A program made the position numbers and the translations under genes. From Roseiarcus sp963732155 (GTDB taxonomy: Bacteria; Pseudomonadota; Alphaproteobacteria; Rhizobiales; Beijerinckiaceae), in the NCBI GenBank assembly GCA_963732155.1, contig CAVSYB010000013.1, positions 1,240,001 to 1,304,000 on the forward strand: a stretch of 64,000 nucleotides of DNA, written 5' to 3'. Shown here one piece after another: positions 16,410 to 23,333 of this stretch (positions are counted from its first letter, which is position 1; each line of letters starts with the position of its first letter). The notes beneath the pieces are model-generated. The model searched no databases. It was given only the letters and a program-made list of their open reading frames with translations, and was not told where the DNA came from.

Positions 16410-17959
16410 CGATAGAGCCACGTTTCGCTGGCCGGCCGCCCGGCGGATTCGAGGACGACGCGCAACTCCGAATACGCCTCCGAACCCGGGTCGAGGTCGA
16501 ATACGACGCGCAGGGTCTTGCGTTCGGCGGAGGCGAAGGAGCGGCTCGCCACGATCTGGCCGGGGTTCGCCGCCATGTTGACCTTGGTCTGCGCGGCGTC
16601 GGTCGCGTTGGCGAGCAGGTCGCCCGAGAATTCGAGGGCGAAACGCCACAGCTTGCCCGCCTTTCCCATTCGCGCGCCGGTGCAGACGGCGAGCGTCGGC
16701 CGCGCGGGCGGAGTCCAGCACCAGAATTGCCGATAGGCGAAGGATTGCGACTCCCCTTCGGCAAGGCCGGCCTTGGGCCGCCAGAAGGCGATGATGTTGC
16801 CGTTGTTCTCCGATGCGGTGGGGATTTCGAGCAATTGCACCTGACCCTCGCCCCAATCGCCGATCGGTTCGATCCACAACGAGGGGCGCAATTCCCAATG
16901 CTGGTCGTCGTCCTGGAACATGGAGAACGAGCGATTGCGCTGAAGGAGGCCGAATCCGCGCGGATTCTCGTCGACGAAAGCGGAAATCTGCAGGGTGTCG
17001 CGATTGGCGACCGGCCGCCAGATCCATTCGCCGGCCCCGGTGAGCATCTGCAGGCCGCCAATCTCGTAGACGTTGGGACGGATGTCGTCGGTCTTCGACT
17101 GATCGAGGCCGCCGAACAGATACATGCCGCTCATCGCGCTGAGACCGACATGGTCGATCGCCGCTCGGGCGACGATCGTCAGTTCGGTATCGATGATCGT
17201 CGCCTCGCCGGGGCGCAGGGTGAAGCGGAACGCCCCGGTGACGCTCGCCGAGTCGAGCAGCGCGTGGATGACCAGGGCGTTGGTGGCCGGCTTCGGCTTT
17301 TCGATCCAGACCGCGCGAAACAGCGGAAATTCCTCGCCTTGCGGTTCGCCGGCGTGAATCGACAGGCCGCGCGCCGTGACGCCGAGGTTCTGCCCGCGCG
17401 CCTTGGCGCGAAAAAAGCTCGCGCCCTGATAGATCGCCACTTCCTGAAAGCCCTGGCCCTCCACCGCCTCCAGGACGCGAAAGCCGGAAAAGCCGATGTC
17501 GGGCAAATCGGCGGGCGGTTGCAGCTTGCCGAAGTCGAATGCGGCGCGGTCGTAGCGGACCCTTCGCGCCATGCCGTTCTCGACGATGTTGATATCCATC
17601 GGCGTCGAAAAAATGAAGCCGCGATGCAGCGGCTCCAGGGCGAAGCCGACATTGTCGTCGCTCCACAGCGCCGAGCCGGGCTTGGCGCGAATGCCGACAT
17701 ATTGTTCGTAGGTCAGATTGGCGAAAGGATCGGGCAGCGCGCCTTTGGGGGCTTTGAACGGCGATTTGGCCAGCTGGCGCGCGAGGGCGAGGACGGAGCC
17801 GTCGGCGAAGGGAACGGGCGGCGGACCGGCGGCCGCCGGCGCGGCTTTCGCGGCGCCGAGCGCGTCAGCGAGGGTCGAAGTCGCGCCGGACAGGGCGCCG
17901 GCGAACACAAGCTTGATAAAGTCACGACGCCGGCGCATCAACTCTTCACACATCATCAT
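16397..17959 (-). CDS. opgG: Glucan biosynthesis protein OpgG/OpgD family, Tat-exported
   Basis: A 520-residue periplasmic protein that shapes the glucan backbone made by OpgH. The N-terminus has a twin-arginine motif (RRRRDFIK) and a hydrophobic stretch, suggesting Tat export as for OpgD. The family pattern is visible in FANLTYEQYVGIRAKPGSAL, GFRVLEAVEGQGFQEVAIYQ, ARGLSIHAGEPQGEEFPLFR and HWELRPSLWIEP. Two starts are possible (17959 and 17938); the second sits directly before the RRRR motif. First gene of an opgG-opgH operon with overlapping ends. OpgG and OpgD cannot be told apart with certainty from the sequence alone. Confidence 0.93.
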   Translation of the reverse strand: MMMCEELMRRRRDFIKLVFAGALSGATSTLADALGAAKAAPAAAGPPPVPFADGSVLALARQLAKSPFKAPKGALPDPFANLTYEQYVGIRAKPGSALWSDDNVGFALEPLHRGFIFSTPMDINIVENGMARRVRYDRAAFDFGKLQPPADLPDIGFSGFRVLEAVEGQGFQEVAIYQGASFFRAKARGQNLGVTARGLSIHAGEPQGEEFPLFRAVWIEKPKPATNALVIHALLDSASVTGAFRFTLRPGEATIIDTELTIVARAAIDHVGLSAMSGMYLFGGLDQSKTDDIRPNVYEIGGLQMLTGAGEWIWRPVANRDTLQISAFVDENPRGFGLLQRNRSFSMFQDDDQHWELRPSLWIEPIGDWGEGQVQLLEIPTASENNGNIIAFWRPKAGLAEGESQSFAYRQFWCWTPPARPTLAVCTGARMGKAGKLWRFALEFSGDLLANATDAAQTKVNMAANPGQIVASRSFASAERKTLRVVFDLDPGSEAYSELRVVLESAGRPASETWLYRWTA

Positions 17960-18244
17960 CAGTCAGGCGCCGATCGGCTTCACGGACAAGCCCTTGAAAA
18001 CCAGGCGCATTCCTTCGCTTGAACAGGCGCTAGCACGAACGCGCGACGGCCGGTTCGATCCCCTGCGGGAGTTTTCCTGGCGTCGAGCGGCCTGCCTTCT
18101 ATATCGCATTATTGCACCGCGGCGAGACGCTTTTTGAAGCCTGATCTGGACTTTTGCGCCAGCCGCCGCTTAAGCCGTGGTAAACGCCTCTGGGGCAACA
18201 TCGTCCGCGGATCGGACGCTTGAAATGCGGGCAGGAAGACGCAG

Positions 18245-19606
18245 ATGACGCAAACGAAGCCGCGCCGGCGCCTGGCGGTCGTTCTGGCCGCCGGCGAGGG
18301 CACGCGCATGAAATCGGCGCGCCCGAAAGTGCTGCACGAAATCGCCGGCCGCTCGATGCTCGCCCATGTGCTCGGAGCGGTCGCGGCGGCGGGCGCCGGG
18401 GAGATCGCCCTCGTCATCGGGCCCGATCGCGACGATGTCGCCGCCGAGGCGCTCAAGGCGGCGCCCGGGGTCGCAATCAGCGTGCAGGCGCGCAGACTGG
18501 GCACCGCCCATGCCGCCCTGGCGGCTCGCCAGGCGATCGCCGCCGGCTACGACGACGTCTTGATCGTCTACGCCGATACGCCGCTCATCCGCGCGGCGAC
18601 CCTGGAGGGCCTGTATGACGCGCTCGCGGCCGGCGCCGATGTCGCGGCGCTGGGTTTCGAGGCGCGCGATCCGACCGGCTACGGGCGCCTCGTCGAACAG
18701 GACGGACGCCTCGCGGCGATCCGCGAGCACCAGGACGCGAGCGAGGCCGAGCGCGCGATCAGGCTTTGCAACGCGGGTCCGGTCGCGATCGCCGGGGCCA
18801 GCGCTCTCGCGCTGCTCGACAGCGTCGGCGCCGACAATCGGGCGCGGGAATTCTATCTGACCGACGTCGTCGCCATCGCCGCGGCGCGCGGACTGGCCGC
18901 CGCCACGCGCCTCGCGCCCGAAGACGAGGTGATGGGCGTCAACGATCGCGCGCAGCTCGCCGCCGCCGAAGCGGTCATGCAGCGCCGCCTTCGCGAGGCC
19001 GCGATGCGCGGCGGGGCGACGCTGATCGCGCCCGACACGGTGTTTTTCAGCCATGACACGAAAATCGGGCGGGATGTGCTGGTCGAGCCGAACGTGGTCT
19101 TCGGCAAAGGGGTGGAGATTGCCGACGGCGCGGTCATTCACGCCTTTTCCCATCTCGAGGGGGCGAAAGTCGCGCCAAAAGCCTCGGTCGGCCCCTATGC
19201 GAGGCTGCGCCCCGGCGCCGACATCGCGGCGGGCGCCAAGGTCGGCAACTTCGTGGAGGTCAAGAACGCGTCGATCGAGGCGGGCGCCAAGGTCAACCAT
19301 CTCAGCTACATCGGCGACGCGCGGGTCGGCGCCGGCGCCAATATCGGCGCGGGAACGATCACCTGCAATTATGACGGTTTCTCGAAGTTCCGCACCGATA
19401 TCGGCGCCGGCGCCTTCATCGGCTCCAATTCGGCGCTGGTCGCGCCGGTGAGCGTCGGGGAGGGGGCCTATGTCGGCTCGGGCTCGGTGGTCACCAAGGA
19501 CGTCGAGCCGGATGCGCTCGCGGTGGCGCGCGGCCGTCAGGTCGTCAAGCCCGGCTGGGCCAAGGCGTTCCGGGCCAGGCAAAAGCCGAAGAAGGCGGCC
19601 GAGTGA
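18245..19606 (+). CDS. glmU: Bifunctional GlmU (GlcN-1-P acetyltransferase / GlcNAc-1-P uridyltransferase)
   Basis: Makes UDP-N-acetylglucosamine for peptidoglycan and lipid A. The N-terminal uridyltransferase domain starts with LAVVLAAGEGTRMKSARPKV (nucleotide-binding loop), and the C-terminal left-handed beta-helix has hexapeptide repeats (GADIAAGAKVGNFVEVKN, GAGANIGAGTITCNYDG) with the acetyltransferase residues. Length, 453 residues, is normal. A Shine-Dalgarno-like GGAAG precedes the ATG. Often followed by glmS in this group, but here a MAPEG gene faces it 12 bases downstream. Confidence 0.97.
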   Translation: MTQTKPRRRLAVVLAAGEGTRMKSARPKVLHEIAGRSMLAHVLGAVAAAGAGEIALVIGPDRDDVAAEALKAAPGVAISVQARRLGTAHAALAARQAIAAGYDDVLIVYADTPLIRAATLEGLYDALAAGADVAALGFEARDPTGYGRLVEQDGRLAAIREHQDASEAERAIRLCNAGPVAIAGASALALLDSVGADNRAREFYLTDVVAIAAARGLAAATRLAPEDEVMGVNDRAQLAAAEAVMQRRLREAAMRGGATLIAPDTVFFSHDTKIGRDVLVEPNVVFGKGVEIADGAVIHAFSHLEGAKVAPKASVGPYARLRPGADIAAGAKVGNFVEVKNASIEAGAKVNHLSYIGDARVGAGANIGAGTITCNYDGFSKFRTDIGAGAFIGSNSALVAPVSVGEGAYVGSGSVVTKDVEPDALAVARGRQVVKPGWAKAFRARQKPKKAAE

Positions 19607-19618
19607 GGCGGGCCGCGA

Positions 19619-20011
19619 CTACTTGATCACCTCGACGAACAGGCCGACGACGGCGACGAAGCCCAAGGTGAAGAACAGCGTTCTCACGTACGGCACGGCC
19701 AGCCAATAGACCACGGCGTGCGCCAGCCGCAGCCAGAAGTACGACGTCGCCCAGAAAGCGGTCATCGCATCGGCCTTGCCGGCGAGGTGAGCGACGATCA
19801 CCAAGGCCGCGAAGGGCGCAAAGCACTCCACGGCGTTGAGATAGGCGCGGTGGGCGCGCTGGCCCCACAGCGGAACGGGACGCTGCGCGGGGTCGACGTA
19901 GTTTGGAGGCCCAAGAACGCCGTTGGTCATCACCTGGCAGGCGATGTAGGGAATCCACAGCGCCGCCGTCAGCATCGCCGTCAGCGCGAGGTAGGTGAGA
20001 TCCGTTGTCAT
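19619..20011 (-). CDS. MAPEG-family membrane protein
   Basis: A 130-residue protein with four TM helices, starting TDLTYLALTAMLTAALWIPY. The MAPEG (eicosanoid and glutathione metabolism) pattern is seen in RAHRAYLNAVECFAPFAALV and SYFWLRLAHAVVYWLAVPYV. Bacterial members are small membrane proteins of mostly unknown role. The start at 20009-20011 is chosen because CAGGAG lies 4-9 bases upstream; another ATG lies 21 bases earlier. Convergent with glmU. Confidence 0.87.
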   Translation of the reverse strand: MTTDLTYLALTAMLTAALWIPYIACQVMTNGVLGPPNYVDPAQRPVPLWGQRAHRAYLNAVECFAPFAALVIVAHLAGKADAMTAFWATSYFWLRLAHAVVYWLAVPYVRTLFFTLGFVAVVGLFVEVIK

Positions 20012-20307
20012 GACTCCTGACTCCCCCTTCATGCGATTGTCGTTCGCGCCGCGCTCGAGCGGCGGCGCGTCGTCGGCCGATCAGGTCGCCGGCGTAGGAC
20101 GGAATCCGCGCGACTCGTGCGCCGCGCCCCGCCGTACGGCGTTTCCGAGGTCATCGGGCCCGTGCATGGCGCGCAATGGATACGTTGCCGACCGACGGCT
20201 GACAAGGGAATTGGCGCGGGCGCGGACCGCAGGTTCGAGCGCGCGGCGAACGATGGAGCACGCGCGACCGCCGGAGTCGGCAGCGGATTGACGCGCCGCT
20301 GCGGCGC

Positions 20308-21021
20308 TCACGCCGCGGTGTCGCCGAATCGTTTCTCGAAGGCGGCGCGCAGCGCCTCGTCGACGGCGCTCATCGGCGCCTCGCGGCCGAGATCGCGCAG
20401 GCTGGTGACGCCGTAATGCGCCTGCGCGACGCCGCAGGGGACGATCCCGGAGAAATGCGTCAGATCCGGCGCGACGTTCAGCGCGACGCCGTGGAAGGAG
20501 ACCCAGCGGCGCACGCGAATGCCGAGCGCGGCGATCTTGTCCTCGGCCGGCGCGCCGCCCGGTCCCGGCGGCTTGTCGGGACGGCGAACCCATACGCCGA
20601 CCCGATCCTCGCGCGTTTCGCCGGCGACGTCGAACGCCGCCAGCGCATCGATCAGCCAGCGCTCCAGGGCGGCGACGAAGGCGCGCACGTCGGGGCGCCG
20701 GCGCTTGAGGTCGAGCATCACATAGGCGATGCGCTGGCCGGGTCCGTGATAGGTGAACTGGCCGCCGCGTCCGGTGCGATGCACGGGAAAGCGCGCGTCG
20801 ATGAGGTCGCCGTCGCGCGCGCTGGCGCCCGCCGTATAGAGCGGGGGATGCTCGAGGAGCCACACCCGCTCGGCGGCGCCGTCGGCGATCGCCGCGGCGC
20901 GCGCCTCCATCTCGGCGACCGCCTCGGGGTAGTCGACGAGGCCGGGCGCGGCGATCCACTCGACCGGCGCCGAATCCGCCGTGGCGCGCATGGAAGTCAC
21001 AATCGACGAGCGGTCCAACAA
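20308..21021 (-). CDS. lipB: Octanoyl-[ACP]:protein N-octanoyltransferase
   Basis: Transfers octanoate from ACP to lipoyl domains, the first step of lipoate synthesis. The catalytic pair is visible: Lys162 (DKIAALGIRVRRWVSFHG) and Cys196 (GIVPCG). RGGQFTYHGPGQRIAYVMLD is the substrate-binding signature. The 237-residue length is normal with a slightly long N-terminus; the ATG at 20989-20991 (MRATADSAPVEW) may be the real start. Monocistronic as far as can be seen, with the DUF2147 gene upstream on the same strand. Confidence 0.96.
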   Translation of the reverse strand: MLDRSSIVTSMRATADSAPVEWIAAPGLVDYPEAVAEMEARAAAIADGAAERVWLLEHPPLYTAGASARDGDLIDARFPVHRTGRGGQFTYHGPGQRIAYVMLDLKRRRPDVRAFVAALERWLIDALAAFDVAGETREDRVGVWVRRPDKPPGPGGAPAEDKIAALGIRVRRWVSFHGVALNVAPDLTHFSGIVPCGVAQAHYGVTSLRDLGREAPMSAVDEALRAAFEKRFGDTAA

Positions 21022-21064
21022 TCGCTTCCCTCTCGCCGGCGCCCGGAGGGCGGAAACTCTCCGG

Positions 21065-21499
21065 TCAGTCGCGCGTCCAGGTCTCGCCGCCGCAAAACAG
21101 GCCGCCCAGGACGCAGCCCCTGACGCCGGCGTGGCGGTCGTCGAGGAGCCTCAGGCTCACGTCGTACTCCCTGCCGTCGTCGGCGTTATATATGACGCCG
21201 CGCCACGTCTGGCCACTCGGCGTCAGGCCGGTCAGAATGGTCAGACCGACCAGCGGGCGCGCGCGTTTGGCCGCATCGGGATTGTTGACGTCGGTCTTGG
21301 CGCGCCCGTCCGGGTCGACGGGCTGTGCGAGCCAGACGATCGTTCCGCAGAGCGACGGCCCGCAGGCCGCGATGCGGATTTTCGCGTCGCCATGCTCCGT
21401 CGTCCAGGCGCCGGAAACGTCGGCGCCTTGCGCCAAAGCGCCGGCGCAGGCGACCAGGAGAAGGGCGCCGGCGCCGAGCGCCGGCTTGCGAGCCATCAT
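21065..21499 (-). CDS. DUF2147 exported protein
   Basis: A 144-residue secreted protein. Signal peptide MARKPALGAGALLLVACAGALA, then the DUF2147 pattern: VSGAWTTEHGDAKIRIAACG, LCGTIVWL, TGLTPSGQTWRGVIYNADDG and the conserved end VRGCVLGGLFCGGETWTR. Two cysteine pairs may form disulfides. The family is a small beta-barrel of unknown function, related to lipocalin-like folds. It is on the same strand as lipB, 43 bases upstream of its start. Confidence 0.88.
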   Translation of the reverse strand: MMARKPALGAGALLLVACAGALAQGADVSGAWTTEHGDAKIRIAACGPSLCGTIVWLAQPVDPDGRAKTDVNNPDAAKRARPLVGLTILTGLTPSGQTWRGVIYNADDGREYDVSLRLLDDRHAGVRGCVLGGLFCGGETWTRD

Positions 21500-21713
21500 G
21501 CGGGCGACCTTCGCGATTGAACGTCGCCGCCTGCCGGGAGGGGGTGCGGGCCAGGCGGGCGAACGGATGCCGGACGCCTGATTAGCGGAGCGACGGGCCG
21601 CGCCGCAAGGCGTCCGGCGTCGCCCGCGCGAGACCAGCGCCGGCCCCTGGCGCGGCCTTGCAAAGGCCCGCTTCGTCGGGCATATCTCGCCTTGCGCAAG
21701 ACCGGGCGCATGC

Positions 21714-21807
21714 GGAGATGTGGCCGAGAGGCTGAAGGCGGCGGTTTGCTAAACCGTTATAGGGTTGTAAAGCTCTATCGAGGGTTCGAATCCCTCCGTC
21801 TCCGCCA
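21714..21807 (+). tRNA. tRNA-Ser (anticodon GCT)
   Basis: A complete cloverleaf with a long variable arm, as expected for serine. Acceptor stem GGAGATG pairs with CGTCTCC (one G-U), discriminator G, and CCA is encoded. The anticodon loop TTGCTAA gives GCT, reading AGC/AGU codons. The T arm contains GGTTCGAATCC. No integrase or attachment-site duplication is seen beside it. Confidence 0.95.
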
Positions 21808-21931
21808 CCACATAAATAGTTGTTATCATAGGGATTTCTCGAAGAGCCGACGCCGCGCTTCGATGCCGGCGGCGCGCGCTCGCCGCGCGGCTGCGCCGGG
21901 CTGATCGGCGAGCGGCAAGTTATCCTTACGT

Positions 21932-21948
21932 TAACACGGCCCGTGTTA
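21932..21948. promoter_or_regulatory. 17-bp perfect palindrome upstream of the REC-EAL operon
   Basis: TAACACGG-C-CCGTGTTA, a perfect inverted repeat with 8-base arms, 126 bases before the REC-EAL start and 125 bases after the tRNA-Ser. Length and symmetry fit a dimeric regulator site. Not followed by a T run, so not a terminator. Confidence 0.5.
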
Positions 21949-22073
21949 TGGCCTTGCGGCTCCCCAAAGGCGCTTTGGCCGGCGGAGGTCGGGCGCAACG
22001 AGCAATCGGGTCTGGGCCATGCCCCCGTCCTTGCGCGCCTCGTCCGCCGCCGAGGCCCATGCGCGAGGCTGCA

Positions 22074-23324
22074 ATGACCGAGACGTCTCAGTTACCGACC
22101 TTCCGCGCGCTGATTCTCGAGGATCATGATTTTCAGCGACGCATCGGCGCGCAGGTTCTGCGGCGGTGCGGCGGCGCGGAAGTTCTCGAAGCGAGGGACG
22201 GCGCCGAGGCGGTGAGGCTGATCGAGGCGCAATCGCAACCGCTCGATGTCCTGCTGTGCGACCTCAACATGCCCGGCATGGACGGGCTGGCGTTCCTTCG
22301 TCATATCGCCGAACGGCAGAACGAGAGTTCGATCATCCTGGCGAGCGCGCTCGATCCGTCGATCCTGCGAGCGGCCGAGATCATGGCGGGGAGCTACGGC
22401 CTGCGAATTCTCGGCGTTGTCGAAAAGCCGCTGTCGCGCACCAAGCTGGTGCCGCTGGTGTTGCGTCATTTCAGCCAGAAGCGCGGCGCCCCGAAACCTC
22501 AAGTTCAGCCGATGCCGCTCGAGGAGATCGCGGAGGGCGTCCGGCTGCGGCAATTCGAGCCGTTCTTCCAGCCGAAAGTCGACATCAAGAATTGCACGCT
22601 CGTGGGGGTCGAGGCCCTCATGCGCTGGCGCCATCCGAAACAGGGGTTGGTCCCGCCCGCGGCGTTCATTTCCGCGATGGAGGAGAACGGTCTGATTTCG
22701 AGCGTCACTTTCGCCCTCGTCGAAGCCTCGCTCGCACGCTGCCGCGGTTGGCGCGACATCGGATTGGACGTGCCGGTCTCCGTCAATATTTCGGTGGAGT
22801 CGCTCAGCGACATGACGCTGCCCGACCGGCTGATGTCCCTGGTCAGGGCGGCCGGTTTGACCCCGAGGTCGCTGGTCCTGGAGGTGACGGAGACAGCGGC
22901 CATGAGCGATCTCGGCCACGCCCTGGAGACCTTGGCGCGATGCCGCATGAAGGGCTTCGACCTGTCGATCGACGACTACGGAACCGGCTTTTCCTCGATG
23001 CAGCAACTGACCAGGCTGCCGCTCAGCGAGCTCAAGATCGATCAGACCTTCGTCACCGGCGCCTGCAAGCAGGAAGTTCTGGCCGCCTTGATCGAAACCA
23101 GCGTCGCGATGGCCCGGCGCCTCAAGCTGAGGACGGTCGCCGAAGGCGTCGAAACCAGCGACGACTGGGATGTCGTCGCCAGGCTCGGTTGCGACGTCGC
23201 GCAAGGCTACTTCATCGCCAAACCCATGCCCGGCGGGGAAATCGCTGATTGGTACTCCGCCTGGCTGGGCGCGCGCCGGGAGGCGACGCTTCAGCGCCTC
23301 GCCCCGGTCGCCCAGCGTCAGTAG
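22074..23324 (+). CDS. Response regulator with EAL domain (c-di-GMP phosphodiesterase)
   Basis: A 416-residue REC-EAL protein. The receiver (about residues 10-135) has ILEDHDFQ and phospho-acceptor Asp63 in LLCDLNMPGMDG, with a conserved Lys in VVEKPLS. The EAL domain (about 160-400) begins FEPFFQPKVDI and has EAL at 180-182, plus VSVNIS, LEVTETAAM, IDDYGTGFSSM, ELKIDQTFV and AEGVET, so all metal and substrate residues needed for hydrolysis of c-di-GMP are present. The ATG at 22074 has GAGG 7 bases upstream. It ends 9 bases before the hybrid kinase, its likely partner. The arrangement recalls RocS/RocR and PvrS/PvrR of Pseudomonas. Confidence 0.94.
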   Translation: MTETSQLPTFRALILEDHDFQRRIGAQVLRRCGGAEVLEARDGAEAVRLIEAQSQPLDVLLCDLNMPGMDGLAFLRHIAERQNESSIILASALDPSILRAAEIMAGSYGLRILGVVEKPLSRTKLVPLVLRHFSQKRGAPKPQVQPMPLEEIAEGVRLRQFEPFFQPKVDIKNCTLVGVEALMRWRHPKQGLVPPAAFISAMEENGLISSVTFALVEASLARCRGWRDIGLDVPVSVNISVESLSDMTLPDRLMSLVRAAGLTPRSLVLEVTETAAMSDLGHALETLARCRMKGFDLSIDDYGTGFSSMQQLTRLPLSELKIDQTFVTGACKQEVLAALIETSVAMARRLKLRTVAEGVETSDDWDVVARLGCDVAQGYFIAKPMPGGEIADWYSAWLGARREATLQRLAPVAQRQ

Positions 23325-23333
23325 CGCGCGCCG

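Noticed and set aside
14220..17666. A 1148-codon frame that would join opgH to a long N-terminal extension
   Set aside because: The first 419 codons read the opgG gene in another frame and have no protein character; opgH begins at 16409, and opgG is intact in its own frame.
21714..21950. Genomic island inserted at the tRNA-Ser gene
   Set aside because: No integrase, no repeated tRNA 3' end downstream, and the following genes have the same base composition as the rest.
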